64,000 nt of DNA from Chitinophagales bacterium (lineage in GTDB: Bacteria; Bacteroidota; Bacteroidia; Chitinophagales; Saprospiraceae): positions 124,001 to 188,000 of the forward strand of contig JAAFJY010000006.1 in the NCBI GenBank assembly GCA_013299105.1, written 5' to 3'. The notes under the pieces were generated by a model. The model was given only the letters and a program-made list of their open reading frames with translations. It was not told where the DNA came from and searched no databases. A program made the position numbers and the translations under genes. Shown here piece after piece: positions 41,234 to 50,823 of the stretch (within the stretch, counting starts at the first letter, position 1; every line of letters begins with the position of its first letter).

Positions 41234-42664
41234 TTAATGGTGATCGTGACCGCTTTTAGCTTCTACCTCAGCATGAGCATGCTCTTTGTGTGCATTTTTC
41301 ATACCTACATATTGGTCGCCAGCGTTTTTAAGAATTGACTTGATTTCCGCTACTGCAACTACCGGAGCCACACGCGTAAAAATCAGGTAACAAGTAGAGA
41401 ACAAGCCCAGAGTACCAATAAACAAGCCTATCTCGACCCAGGTAGCAGAGTAATAACTCCAGGCAGATGGCAGGTAGTCACGCGCCAAAGTGGAGGCGAT
41501 GATCACAAAACGCTCGAACCACATCCCGATGTTCACGAAGATCGACATGGCGAAAGTGACGACGATGTTTTGGCGCAATTTCTTGCTCCAGAAAATTTGT
41601 GGTGACAATACGTTGCAGGACATCATGCCTACGTATGACCACCAGTATGGACCCATCAAGCGGTTGTAGAATGCAAACTGCTCGTAGATATAACCAGAGT
41701 ACCAAGAGATGAACAACTCAGTCAGGTAAGCCACGCCCACGATCGTGCCCGTAGCCAGGATTACCTTGTTCATCGAGTCGATGTGCTCCAGGGTGATGTA
41801 GTCTTCGAGGTGCAGTACTTTGCGGGTAATGATCATCAGGGTTTGCACCATCGCGAAGCCTGAGAAAATCGCACCAGCTACAAAGTAAGGTGGGAAGATA
41901 GTGGTATGCCAGCCCGGGATAACCGAAGTAGCAAAGTCAAAGGATACGATGGTGTGCACTGAAAGTACCAGCGGAGTGGACAAACCCGCAAGGATCAATG
42001 ACAAGCTTTCCCAACGCTGCCAGTGCTTGGCCGAGCCCGTCCAACCAAATGCCAGGAAGTCGTACACCTTGCGGCGAATGCCTGAGGCACGGTCGCGTAC
42101 AGTGGCAAAGTCAGGCACCAAACCCGTGTACCAGAACAGCAAGGATACCGTAAAGTACGTGGAGATGGCGAATACGTCCCAAAGCAATGGTGAGTTGAAG
42201 TTTACCCAGAGCGGACCACGCGTATTGGGGTAAGGGAAAATGAAAAAGCCCAACCAAAGGCGACCCATGTGGATCAACGGGAACTGGCCCGCGCAGATTA
42301 CTGCAAAGATCGTCATGGCTTCTGCTGCACGGTTTACACCAGTACGCCATTTCTGACGGAACAACAACAAGATGGCCGAGATCAGCGTACCCGCGTGACC
42401 GATACCTACCCACCACACGAAGTTGGTAATGTCCCAACCCCAGCCGATGGTACGGTTCAGGTTCCAAGAACCGATACCAACCCAGATGGTCCAGGTTACA
42501 CAGAAAATATAAAAGGCAAGTCCCAGTACCGCCAAAACGAAAGTAATCATCCAGGCGCGGGAAGGCATGCGCTCAGTTGGCCCGCAGATGTCCTCCGTGA
42601 TTTGGTGGTACGTCTTCGCGCCAGTGATTAAAGGTTCCCGAATCGGTGAAATATGTCCACTCAT
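41234..42664 (-). CDS. actC: Alternative complex III subunit ActC (NrfD-type, quinone-binding)
   Basis: A 476-residue polytopic membrane protein with about ten helices, of the PsrC/NrfD family. Marks include WGWDITNFVWWVGIGHAGTLISA (quinol-binding side, with conserved His) and GWHTTIFPPYFVAGAIFSGFAM. In ACIII, ActC takes electrons from menaquinol and hands them to ActB's Fe-S clusters and ActA hemes. The C-terminal tail is rich in His (HKEHAHAEVEAKSGHDHH). It lies 46 bp after actB and is followed by actD. Confidence 0.92.
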   Translation of the reverse strand: MSGHISPIREPLITGAKTYHQITEDICGPTERMPSRAWMITFVLAVLGLAFYIFCVTWTIWVGIGSWNLNRTIGWGWDITNFVWWVGIGHAGTLISAILLLFRQKWRTGVNRAAEAMTIFAVICAGQFPLIHMGRLWLGFFIFPYPNTRGPLWVNFNSPLLWDVFAISTYFTVSLLFWYTGLVPDFATVRDRASGIRRKVYDFLAFGWTGSAKHWQRWESLSLILAGLSTPLVLSVHTIVSFDFATSVIPGWHTTIFPPYFVAGAIFSGFAMVQTLMIITRKVLHLEDYITLEHIDSMNKVILATGTIVGVAYLTELFISWYSGYIYEQFAFYNRLMGPYWWSYVGMMSCNVLSPQIFWSKKLRQNIVVTFAMSIFVNIGMWFERFVIIASTLARDYLPSAWSYYSATWVEIGLFIGTLGLFSTCYLIFTRVAPVVAVAEIKSILKNAGDQYVGMKNAHKEHAHAEVEAKSGHDHH

Positions 42665-42710
42665 GATGGTAAATTGTCAAAATTTTGGATTGAAAGACCC
42701 ATTTCGTTGA

Positions 42711-45700
42711 TTAAGCATCGAGTGATTCGTTGCGGTTAACCACTTTGGCCGAATACATGACGGAAGACTGCACGTTGATCTCCTCCAGTGCGAGGTAGTT
42801 CAGTGGGCTTTCCCAACGCTGGCCAAGGGCAGAGCTCTTGTCGTTGCGGTCGCCAAATACGATGGCACCCGTTGGACAAGCCGTTTGGCAAGCGGTTTTC
42901 ACGTCGTTGTCTTTCAGTTTGCGACCTTCGCGCTTGGCGGTCAGTTTTCCTTCCTGGATGCGTTGTACGCAGAAGGAGCACTTTTCGATTACCCCACGAG
43001 AACGAACCGTTACGTCGGGGTTCAATACCATGCGCATCAGGTTGTCGGCAGTAAATGGCAGTTCTTCATTCGCCAGGCGGTTCTCGTTGATCGGGAACAT
43101 GTCGGCGGTGGTGTAGTCCAGCCAGTTGAAGCGACGTACCTTATAAGGGCAGTTGTTGGCGCAATAACGCGTACCGATACAGCGGTTGTAGGTCATTTGG
43201 TTCAGACCTTCGGAACTGTGGTTGGTGGCGGCTACGGGGCAAACGTTTTCGCAAGGCGCGTTGTCGCAGTGCTGGCACATCATCGGCTGGTACACCACAT
43301 TTGGCGTTTCATAGTCGCCAAAGAAGTAGCGGTCGATGCGCAGCCAGGTCATTTCGTGGTGACGCGACACCTCGTATTTGCCTACTACTGGTACGTTGTT
43401 TTCAGCCGTACAAGCAATTTGGCAAGCGCCGCAACCGATGCAGGCATTGAGGTCCACGTGCATGGCCCACCAGTGCGCCTGAGAGTAGTTGTTTGCTGTA
43501 AATTCCTTGAAAGGATAAAGCGTCTGATCGTTCAGCTTTTGGGCTTCCGCACGCTTTTCAGCGATGTGCTCGGTCATTTCACCCAGTTCGCTGATGTTTC
43601 CTTTGTAAATGATCGAACGGTTGACGATGCCACCCTGATAACCTGCGCCCAAAGTCATCGAAGTTTTTTCGTCGATGTTCAGCGGTTCGCCAGATGAAGG
43701 ATCGGTGATCGTTTTGCCATTTTCTTTGGCACTCAAGCCCATCGCGTGGTGGTACTGTACGCAGGCGAAGTCTTTCTCTTTGCCTACTGATTCAGATACC
43801 TTGGCGTCGGTGGCATAGTATTGTACGTTGCCATCGCTGTCCACGCTCATCATGGGATAAACGTTGACGCCGATTTTGTCGCCAATGGCGCGGCCTTGGT
43901 TGCCCGTATAGTTGCGGCCATAACCGATGGCCAGGGAAACAGTATCCCACATCTGGCCAAATTGGCGTACTGCCGTTATTTTTTCCGTTTTGCCTTTTGC
44001 AGAAACCTCTACAAAGTCGGCAGTACCGTAAATCTCGCGCTCGTTGAGGTCGTTCAGGGCCTTGAAGCGGATGCCGCCTTCGTACTTGACCGGAATGGCG
44101 AGGTAGTTGCCCCAAGAGGTACGAGACACTGGGTCGGGCAATTCTTGTAGCCAAGGGTTGTTGGCAAAACGGCCATCACCCATGTTGACGGTCTCGAAGA
44201 AAGAGATTTCCATGCCGCTGCTGGCTGGTTTGCGCACTTTTTTGGCTTCAGCCGCAGCATCAGCGCCCCAACCAAATTCAGTAAAGGAGGCCACAGGGTT
44301 TTCAAACACCCCGTCGTGCAAAGTGTTGTCCCAGAAAGATTGGAAAGAATTGAAGCGGCTTTGCTGTGGGAAAACCTGGTTTTGCCACACCGATTGCAGG
44401 TAATCGTACATCGGATGCTCCGATGCCTTGTTCAACTTGTCGCTATCGGCCCAAATCAGCAGGGTTTCTTCCGTTTGGCGGGTGGCAAACAATGGCGCGA
44501 TCGTAGGCTGGATGATGCTGTAATGGCCTTTTTTAGGCTCCACATCGCCCCAACTTTCGAGGAAGTGGTTGGTAGGTACCACATAATCGCAAAGCAACAT
44601 CGTTTCGTTGGGCAAGGCGCTCAAGGAGATTTTGGTCTTCACTTTGCCCAAGGCACTGGCGAAAGCATCAGCATTGGGGAGGTCCCAAGCAGGGTTTACG
44701 CCATTGAAGAAGATCACTGTGTCCACCTGTCCAGCGTTCATTTTGCCAGTCAGGGTGCGGATCACGTCGCGCTCCATGCCCTGGCGTTGGTTGGAGTGGT
44801 TGGCAAAAGTGATGGTATTGCCGTAAGAGTCCAACATGGCGTTGATGCCATTGATCAAAACCTGCTCGGACGTATTGTTGGAAGCCGAAACCACCAGGGC
44901 TTTGCCTTTCGCCGCAGCGAGGTCTTTGGCTGCACCTTTGATTTTGGCGACTTTTTCGGCGTCCAGAGCTGGACCGCTTACTTTGCTGCCGCCAGTCAGG
45001 GCAGCTACCTCGTTGTACAAGGCGACAATGGCCGCACCTTGCTCCGATGGTTTCACCAGGATGCGGTTGTCGGCGTTGGAACCAGTCAAGCTCATGTGGC
45101 TTTCCACTTGGATGTGGCGCGACATTTTGGCTTTTTTAGCATCCTTGATCACGCGGTTTTTCACGTACTGGCCTGCAAATTCAACGGGTGAAATCCAGGT
45201 GCCGAGGAAGTCTGCTTCAAAAGAAACGATTACTTCCGCCTTGTCGAACATATAAGATGGGATCACCGCCTGGCCGAAGGCCTTTTGGTTGGCGTCCAAA
45301 ATGGCCGCGCTGGAGATCGCATCGTAGGTGTAAACCGTAGTTTGAGCAAATTTGGCCGTGAAATCAGCAATCGCCTGCTTGGTCATCGGGCTCATGATGG
45401 TGGGTGTCACCAGCGCGATACGGCTGCTGGGCTTCAGCTTGCCGCCGATTTCTTTGTCGATTTCCGTCAGGCTAGGTCCTTTGCCAAATTTTCCTTGTGG
45501 ACGATCCAATTTACCACCGCTGATCCGGTAAGGACCGTCGATGCGGTTGGTGTCGTACAAGCTCAACACGCTGGCTTGGGCGCGGGCGTTGGTACCGCCC
45601 TTGGTGATGCTGCTCAAGCTGTTGCCTTCCACTTTGATCGGGCGACCTTCGCGGGTTTTCACCAAAATCGCGCAATAATCGCCGCCGTCAACGAAAGAAG

Positions 45701-45992
45701 AAGCGTAATAAGTAGCCACGCCTGGTACGATTTCGTCGGGCTTGGTTACGTAAGGGATGGCTTTTTTGAGTGGAATGTCGCAGCTCGACGCGATGGTGGC
45801 TGCACCCAACCCAAAGCCCAGGTACTTGAGGAAGTCGCGGCGGTTGGCCGACAAGTCTTCCATTTTATTTTGGTCTGCCAATTGCTCTGCAATCGGCAGT
45901 TCGAAAAATTCCTGTTTGGACAGTTCTTCAAAGGCAGTGCCATTTTCCAGTTGTGCGGAACCTACCCAGAGATCGTTGTTGTGGTCTTTCAT
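42711..45992 (-). CDS. actB: Alternative complex III subunit ActB (molybdopterin-oxidoreductase-like with Fe-S domain)
   Basis: A 1093-residue protein. A twin-arginine-type motif NRRDFLKYLGFG at about 50-61 marks export. The first two-thirds resemble the MopB domain of molybdoenzymes, but in ACIII no molybdenum cofactor is bound. From about 790 come four ferredoxin-type cysteine groups: CIGCGACQIACTAENN, CQHCDNAPCENVCP, CIGTRYCANNCP and CSFCVQRI with CQTACP. Together they hold three [4Fe-4S] and one [3Fe-4S] clusters in known ActB. It carries electrons from ActC to ActA. The ATG at 45992 is chosen to keep the usual short pre-Tat segment. Confidence 0.93.
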   Translation of the reverse strand: MKDHNNDLWVGSAQLENGTAFEELSKQEFFELPIAEQLADQNKMEDLSANRRDFLKYLGFGLGAATIASSCDIPLKKAIPYVTKPDEIVPGVATYYASSFVDGGDYCAILVKTREGRPIKVEGNSLSSITKGGTNARAQASVLSLYDTNRIDGPYRISGGKLDRPQGKFGKGPSLTEIDKEIGGKLKPSSRIALVTPTIMSPMTKQAIADFTAKFAQTTVYTYDAISSAAILDANQKAFGQAVIPSYMFDKAEVIVSFEADFLGTWISPVEFAGQYVKNRVIKDAKKAKMSRHIQVESHMSLTGSNADNRILVKPSEQGAAIVALYNEVAALTGGSKVSGPALDAEKVAKIKGAAKDLAAAKGKALVVSASNNTSEQVLINGINAMLDSYGNTITFANHSNQRQGMERDVIRTLTGKMNAGQVDTVIFFNGVNPAWDLPNADAFASALGKVKTKISLSALPNETMLLCDYVVPTNHFLESWGDVEPKKGHYSIIQPTIAPLFATRQTEETLLIWADSDKLNKASEHPMYDYLQSVWQNQVFPQQSRFNSFQSFWDNTLHDGVFENPVASFTEFGWGADAAAEAKKVRKPASSGMEISFFETVNMGDGRFANNPWLQELPDPVSRTSWGNYLAIPVKYEGGIRFKALNDLNEREIYGTADFVEVSAKGKTEKITAVRQFGQMWDTVSLAIGYGRNYTGNQGRAIGDKIGVNVYPMMSVDSDGNVQYYATDAKVSESVGKEKDFACVQYHHAMGLSAKENGKTITDPSSGEPLNIDEKTSMTLGAGYQGGIVNRSIIYKGNISELGEMTEHIAEKRAEAQKLNDQTLYPFKEFTANNYSQAHWWAMHVDLNACIGCGACQIACTAENNVPVVGKYEVSRHHEMTWLRIDRYFFGDYETPNVVYQPMMCQHCDNAPCENVCPVAATNHSSEGLNQMTYNRCIGTRYCANNCPYKVRRFNWLDYTTADMFPINENRLANEELPFTADNLMRMVLNPDVTVRSRGVIEKCSFCVQRIQEGKLTAKREGRKLKDNDVKTACQTACPTGAIVFGDRNDKSSALGQRWESPLNYLALEEINVQSSVMYSAKVVNRNESLDA

Positions 45993-46066
45993 CTTGTAAA
46001 AATGATGATTATCCAAATTGGTTGTGGTGAACGGTGTGGCTGTGGAATTTCAGCGATGCTACCTTA

Positions 46067-47494
46067 TTAATAGTGGCATTTTTGGCATTCCAGACCGCCA
46101 ATGTCTTCTACCGTCACCTTTTTACGGGTACCTTCCTGGAGTTCCTTGTGGTACTTGGCGTAGTAGTTTTTGTAGTATTCGTTGTCAAACTTCACCTCGG
46201 TTTGGCGGTGGCAGTTGATGCACCAGCCCATCGAGAGTGGTGAGTGTTGCTGCACTACCTCCATTTCCTGGATTTTGCCGTGGCAGGTTTGGCACTCTAC
46301 TTTACCTACACTCACGTGTTGAGCGTGGTTGAAGTATGCGTGGTCGGGCAGGTTGTGGATGCGCACCCACTCGATCGGACCCTGGATTTTGTAATCTCCA
46401 GTTTTTGGATCGGTCAGGGCTTCCTTGATGCCTTCCCATTGGTCGTTGAATTCTGCTTCAGCCGCAGCATATGACTTGCCACGGTTTTTCATCTGGTCAT
46501 CTACTACCCAAGCGGAGAACACTTCTTTGAGTTGGTCTTCCGACATGCGATCGTAGTTTTCGATGTATTTGCCCGATTTTGGATCAAAGCCGATGGATGC
46601 GTAGATCTTAGTCAATTCTGCAGTACCGTGCTTGCTGCCCACCTTGATGGCAGCGTGGCAGTTCATACAGGTATTGGAAGCGGGGATCGAAGAGTGTTTG
46701 CTCTTACGGGCCGAATCGTGACAGTACTGGCAGTCAATCTTGTGTAAGCCTGCGTGCGTGGCGTGCGAGAATTTGATTGGTTGTTCTGGTTCGTAACCTT
46801 GCTGGCGACCAAGCGAAACTGCTTGATTCACCGAAGTATAACCGCCCAATACCACCAAAGCAAAAACACCAAAGGTCAAAACCCCACGGCTCAACAGCAA
46901 ACTTTTGAGCGACTGGCGAGCAACACCTGCTACCCCATCCTTGGTCGCGATCATGTAATTGAGGTTGGAGAGGATGCGCGACAACACCAAAGCGAACATC
47001 GCCAATACGAAGGCGATAATCACGAAGAGCAAGGTGTTGTTCTTCTTGGGTTCTTCTGCGGCACCTACTGGACCTGAATTTACGACAACTTTTGGGCCAA
47101 ATGTCCCATTGGCAACCCCATCAATATAGGCCAGGATGTGGTCGATCTCCGCATCATTAAGGGTAAAGTTGGTCATTACACCTGGCTTCCACTTATTCCA
47201 CAGTTCATTGGCGCGTGGATGGCCAGACTTGATCAAGGCCTGGGAATTGCGAATCCAGCTGTACAGGTCGGTTTTGGGATAAGCCGCCCAACGTTCCTGC
47301 ACACCAGCCAAAGCAGGGCCAGTCATATCGGTCTTCATGTCTTTGTTGTGACAAGAAGCGCAATAGTTCGTAAAAAGCGTCTTTCCCGCATTCGGGTCGG
47401 CAGCCGCTGCTCCATCTTGTGCTTGCAGGGTTAGGTTGCAAACTGAAAGGGCTAGAAGGAGTAACAAACGGCTAGTCAAGGACTTAAATATCAT
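46067..47494 (-). CDS. actA: Alternative complex III subunit ActA (hexaheme: cyt c domain plus pentaheme domain)
   Basis: A 475-residue membrane-anchored cytochrome. It has a signal peptide (about 1-22, ending LQAQ), then a monoheme cytochrome c domain (CASCH near residue 42), a transmembrane helix around 165-185 (LLFVIIAFVLAMFALVL) and another near 220, then five CxxCH motifs (CQYCH, CMNCH, CQTCH, CINCH, CQKCH), the last just before the stop. That gives six hemes. Most ActA proteins are pentaheme; the extra N-terminal cytochrome c domain is known in Bacteroidota forms. It is the first gene of the act operon, with a good promoter upstream. Confidence 0.92.
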   Translation of the reverse strand: MIFKSLTSRLLLLLALSVCNLTLQAQDGAAAADPNAGKTLFTNYCASCHNKDMKTDMTGPALAGVQERWAAYPKTDLYSWIRNSQALIKSGHPRANELWNKWKPGVMTNFTLNDAEIDHILAYIDGVANGTFGPKVVVNSGPVGAAEEPKKNNTLLFVIIAFVLAMFALVLSRILSNLNYMIATKDGVAGVARQSLKSLLLSRGVLTFGVFALVVLGGYTSVNQAVSLGRQQGYEPEQPIKFSHATHAGLHKIDCQYCHDSARKSKHSSIPASNTCMNCHAAIKVGSKHGTAELTKIYASIGFDPKSGKYIENYDRMSEDQLKEVFSAWVVDDQMKNRGKSYAAAEAEFNDQWEGIKEALTDPKTGDYKIQGPIEWVRIHNLPDHAYFNHAQHVSVGKVECQTCHGKIQEMEVVQQHSPLSMGWCINCHRQTEVKFDNEYYKNYYAKYHKELQEGTRKKVTVEDIGGLECQKCHY

Positions 47495-47556
47495 CGTACT
47501 TGCGTTTATACATGAGCGTGACGACAAATCACTCAAAGTCATTTTTGCGTCAGCGC

Positions 47557-47587
47557 AAAGATAATCTTCACAACACTTTTTTAACAA
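47557..47587 (-). promoter_or_regulatory. Promoter of the ACIII-oxidase operon
   Basis: TTG (47585-47587 on minus), a 20-bp spacer and TATCTTTG (47557-47564) match the Bacteroidota -33/-7 consensus, about 60 bp before the actA ATG at 47494. Confidence 0.55.
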
Positions 47588-47682
47588 TCTTTTCCGCAAA
47601 GCGATCTTTATTTAGATAAACTCTAAATTATTTAGAAAACTTTGTGAACTTCGATTTGAGTTTTTTCTAAAAACTACGAGGC

Positions 47683-47748
47683 TGAAAGAGTCATAGTCAT
47701 GAGCCTCACTCATAACCCATAACTCATAACCCAAAACTAAGAAACTTT
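47683..47748. repeat. Short CATAACYC tandem units beside a small hairpin
   Basis: CATAACCC and CATAACTC units occur at 47710-47737, next to a GAGGCT/AGCCTC pair (47683 to 47706 region). Non-coding gap between actA and thyA. It may be a simple repeat with no function. Confidence 0.4.
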
Positions 47749-47769
47749 CATTCAAACCGAAATCTGCTC

Positions 47770-48675
47770 CTAAACCGACACTTCCCCACGTATCGCAGGA
47801 TATGGATCGTAGTTCAGCAAACTAAAATCGGCATATCGGAAAGCAAAAAGATTGTCAATACTGGGATTTAATTGCAACTGGGGCAGGGGTCGGGGTTCGC
47901 GACTGAGCTGGAGTGCTACCTGCTCCAGGTGGTTGAGGTAAATGTGGGCATCGCCGAAGGTGTGAATAAACTCACCTGGTTGCAGTCCACACACCTGCGC
48001 CACCATCAGGGTCAGCAAGGCATAGGAGGCAATATTGAAAGGTACGCCGAGGAACACGTCCGCCGAGCGTTGGTACAATTGACACGATAGCTTGCCTTCT
48101 GCAACGTAAAATTGGAACAGTGCATGGCAGGGAGGGAGGCCTGATTTGACCATCACCGGGAGGTCCTGTGGATTCCAGGCGGAGACGATCAAGCGGCGCG
48201 AATCGGGGCTTTTCTGTAAGCTATCCAGCAAGTCCCGGATTTGGTCCACGCCACCAAAATTGCGCCATTGTTTGCCATAAACGGGGCCTAAGTCACCCCA
48301 TTCTCTAGCAAAAGTAGTGTTTTCTTTAACTCCTGAAACGAATTCGCCCAATTTTGTTTTCCAGGCTTCGCTGTACTTGGGCAAATCGGCCGCTTGCCCC
48401 GTTTCGTTCAGCCAATTTTGGAAAGGCCATTCGTTCCAAATGTTCACTCCGTTTTCGACCAAATAACGGATATTGGTGTCGCCCTGCAGGAACCAAAGTA
48501 GTTCGTGGATGATCGACTTGAGGTGGACTTTTTTGGTGGTCACCAAGGGAAAACCTGCGGCCAGGTCGAAGCGCATTTGGTACCCAAACACGGAAATCGT
48601 GCCCGTACCCGTGCGGTCGGTTTTCTGAGTTCCGTGGTCGAGGATGTGTCGAAGCAGTTGATGGTACTGCTGCAT
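47770..48675 (-). CDS. thyA: Thymidylate synthase
   Basis: A 301-residue ThyA that methylates dUMP to dTMP with methylene-tetrahydrofolate. Visible motifs: [20 protein letters not shown] and the dUMP-binding Arg nearby, [22 protein letters not shown], the catalytic Cys in [13 protein letters not shown], and the [17 protein letters not shown] plus GDAHIYLNH segments. It is about 35 residues longer than the E. coli enzyme, through the insertion before GDLGPVYG that long-form ThyA proteins carry. The ATG at 48675 starts the family opening [17 protein letters not shown] box (48696-48703) lies before it. No folA gene adjoins. Confidence 0.95.
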   Translation of the reverse strand: MQQYHQLLRHILDHGTQKTDRTGTGTISVFGYQMRFDLAAGFPLVTTKKVHLKSIIHELLWFLQGDTNIRYLVENGVNIWNEWPFQNWLNETGQAADLPKYSEAWKTKLGEFVSGVKENTTFAREWGDLGPVYGKQWRNFGGVDQIRDLLDSLQKSPDSRRLIVSAWNPQDLPVMVKSGLPPCHALFQFYVAEGKLSCQLYQRSADVFLGVPFNIASYALLTLMVAQVCGLQPGEFIHTFGDAHIYLNHLEQVALQLSREPRPLPQLQLNPSIDNLFAFRYADFSLLNYDPYPAIRGEVSV

Positions 48676-48859
48676 GTGCTTATTTGTTTGGCCTGCGAAG
48701 GTAAATTCCAAGGACGAATGTACAAAACCGGACAGGGAAAAAGTAGTTTGAAGGGTAAAACTTGGTTTTTTGGCTAATTTTTGCCAGAAGTCCTGGCTGT
48801 TTTGACAACCTTTGCCCTCCCTTGCGCATTCTCTGCAAAAAAACGTAAAAACTCAAACC

Positions 48860-50689
48860 ATGAGTTATACCAGCCTACGTGCCGCTTTGTTGGATTTGGA
48901 AAAACACGGACAACTGCTGCGGGTCAAAACCGAAGTGGACCCCAATTTGGAAATGGCCGAAATCCACCGCCGGGTTTTTGACCACGCCGGGCCAGCGATT
49001 CTTTTTGAAAAAGTCAAAGGCAGCCCTTTTCAGGCCGCCTCCAATTTATACGGCACTTACGAGCGCACCGATTTCCTGTTTCGCCACAGCATCGAAAAGG
49101 TCAAAAAAGTCATCGAACTCAAAGCCGACCCCACTCGCTTGCTCAAAACGCCCCTGCGTTACTTGAGAGCCCCATTCACCGCGCTCACTGCCTTGCCCAT
49201 GCGCAGCCTGGGCAGTCCGGCAGTAGCTTGGGGCGAAACCCGCATCGACCAACTGCCCCTTGTCAAAAGCTGGCCGATGGACGGCGGGGCTTTTGTGACC
49301 ATGCCGCAGGTGTTCACCTTACCGCCTGGCTCGAATAGCATGATGCAATCCAACCTGGGCATGTACCGCATCCAACTCAGCGGCAATGAATACGAATTGA
49401 ACCGGGAAATCGGCTTACACTACCAATTGCACCGGGGCATTGGCGTACACCACACCTTATACAATGGTAGCGAGGAGCCATTTCGTTGCTCGATTTTCGT
49501 AGGCGGGCCGCCTTCGCATGCTTTTTCGGCCATCATGCCTTTGCCAGAGGGGCTTTCTGAGCTCACTTTTGCTGGTTTGTTGGGGGGCAGGCGTTTTCGC
49601 TACGCCCGCCGGAATGGGCAGGTTTTGTCGAGCGACGCCGATTTTGTGATCACGGGTATCATCCGCAAGGGGCAAAAGAAACCGGAGGGGCCTTTTGGTG
49701 ACCACCTGGGCTATTACAGTCTCACCCACGATTTTCCGGTGATGGAGGTCGAAAAAGTCTATCACCGCAAAGACGCCATTTGGCATTTCTCGGTGGTAGG
49801 CCGCCCACCGCAGGAGGATTCCAGTTTTGGCTACCTGATCCACCAATTGGTCAAAGAATTGACCGCAGGTGAGTTTCCCGGCATCCGTCAAATCCATGCA
49901 GTTGACGCGGCCGGAGTTCACCCTCTCCTACTCGCCGTCGGCAGCGAGCGCTACATGCCCTTTCGCGAGCGCGTACCTGAGGAAATCCTGACCCAAGCTA
50001 CCCGCATCCTGGGTTCGGGGCAAACTTCGCTGGCCAAATTCCTGTTCATCGCCGCCGATGAGGACGATCCCAAGCTGGACACCCACGACATGCCCCACTT
50101 TTTCCAACACGTTTTGGAGCGCGTGGATTGGACCCGCGACCTGCATTTTCACACCAAAACGACCATCGACACCCTCGATTATTCGGGCAGCGGTTGGAAT
50201 GCGGGTTCTAAGGTCATCGTCGCCTGCCGGGGGGATAAAAAACGCGATTTGGGCCGCGAAGTGCCTGGACAATTGAGCTTACCCCCTGGTTTTGGCCAGC
50301 CTGCGATGGCCTTGCCGGGTATTTTGGCGATCCAGGGCCCGCGTTTCAGCGGCCCGGAATCTTATGCCCAAGCCGAGCAATTGTGCAATCACTTGAAAGG
50401 CCAAAACCTGGATGCTTACCCTTTGATCGTTTTGTGCGACGATGCCCCCTTCCTGGGCGCAACCCTGAACAATTTCCTTTGGGCCACTTTTACCCGCGCC
50501 AACCCTTCGCATGACCTGCACGGGGTCGATGCTTTCATTGAGCACAAACACTGGGGAGCACGCGGCAGTTTGGTGATTGATGCGCGGATCAAACCGCACC
50601 ATGCGCCAGAGTTGGTGACGGATACAGTGGTGAGCAAAAAGGTGGATGGATTGTTTGCCAAGGGTGGGGAATTGTATGGGTTTGGGTGA
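48860..50689 (+). CDS. UbiD-family decarboxylase (menaquinone-type)
   Basis: A 609-residue UbiD-family enzyme that uses prenylated FMN to remove CO2 from an aromatic acid. Seen in the sequence: SYTSLRAALLDLEKHGQLLRV, HRRVFDHAGPAILFE at the N-terminus, then the central NREIGLHYQLHRGIGVHH and the PEGPFGDHLGYYS block with conserved acidic and Arg residues. The long form of about 600 residues is common in Bacteroidota. It is annotated as menaquinone-pathway decarboxylase in some genomes, but other aromatic acids are possible. The needed UbiX gene is not in the window. The stop is followed by a GTTGAA-type repeat. Confidence 0.85.
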   Translation: MSYTSLRAALLDLEKHGQLLRVKTEVDPNLEMAEIHRRVFDHAGPAILFEKVKGSPFQAASNLYGTYERTDFLFRHSIEKVKKVIELKADPTRLLKTPLRYLRAPFTALTALPMRSLGSPAVAWGETRIDQLPLVKSWPMDGGAFVTMPQVFTLPPGSNSMMQSNLGMYRIQLSGNEYELNREIGLHYQLHRGIGVHHTLYNGSEEPFRCSIFVGGPPSHAFSAIMPLPEGLSELTFAGLLGGRRFRYARRNGQVLSSDADFVITGIIRKGQKKPEGPFGDHLGYYSLTHDFPVMEVEKVYHRKDAIWHFSVVGRPPQEDSSFGYLIHQLVKELTAGEFPGIRQIHAVDAAGVHPLLLAVGSERYMPFRERVPEEILTQATRILGSGQTSLAKFLFIAADEDDPKLDTHDMPHFFQHVLERVDWTRDLHFHTKTTIDTLDYSGSGWNAGSKVIVACRGDKKRDLGREVPGQLSLPPGFGQPAMALPGILAIQGPRFSGPESYAQAEQLCNHLKGQNLDAYPLIVLCDDAPFLGATLNNFLWATFTRANPSHDLHGVDAFIEHKHWGARGSLVIDARIKPHHAPELVTDTVVSKKVDGLFAKGGELYGFG

Positions 50690-50691
50690 AA

Positions 50692-50727
50692 GAAGTTGAA
50701 AGGTTGAAAGGTTGAAATGTTGAAGAT
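50692..50727 (+). repeat. GTTGAA-type 3'-end repeat, copy 9
   Basis: GTTGAAAG, GTTGAAAG, GTTGAAAT, GTTGAAG units run from 2 nt after the stop of the UbiD gene, then TAGGGGTGCC. Sense orientation, as for most copies. The only + strand gene with a copy at its end in this window. Confidence 0.8.
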
Positions 50728-50823
50728 AGGGGTGCCGGGGTTTAACTGAAATTGTCGATCAACTTTGGCGGTTTTTTGTAATTTTGAAGGACCACACCTA
50801 AAAATTACCAAACACCAAAGCCC

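Noticed and set aside
42885-43697. 270-codon open frame antisense to actB
   Set aside because: Shadow frame within the Fe-S region of ActB. No independent coding signs.
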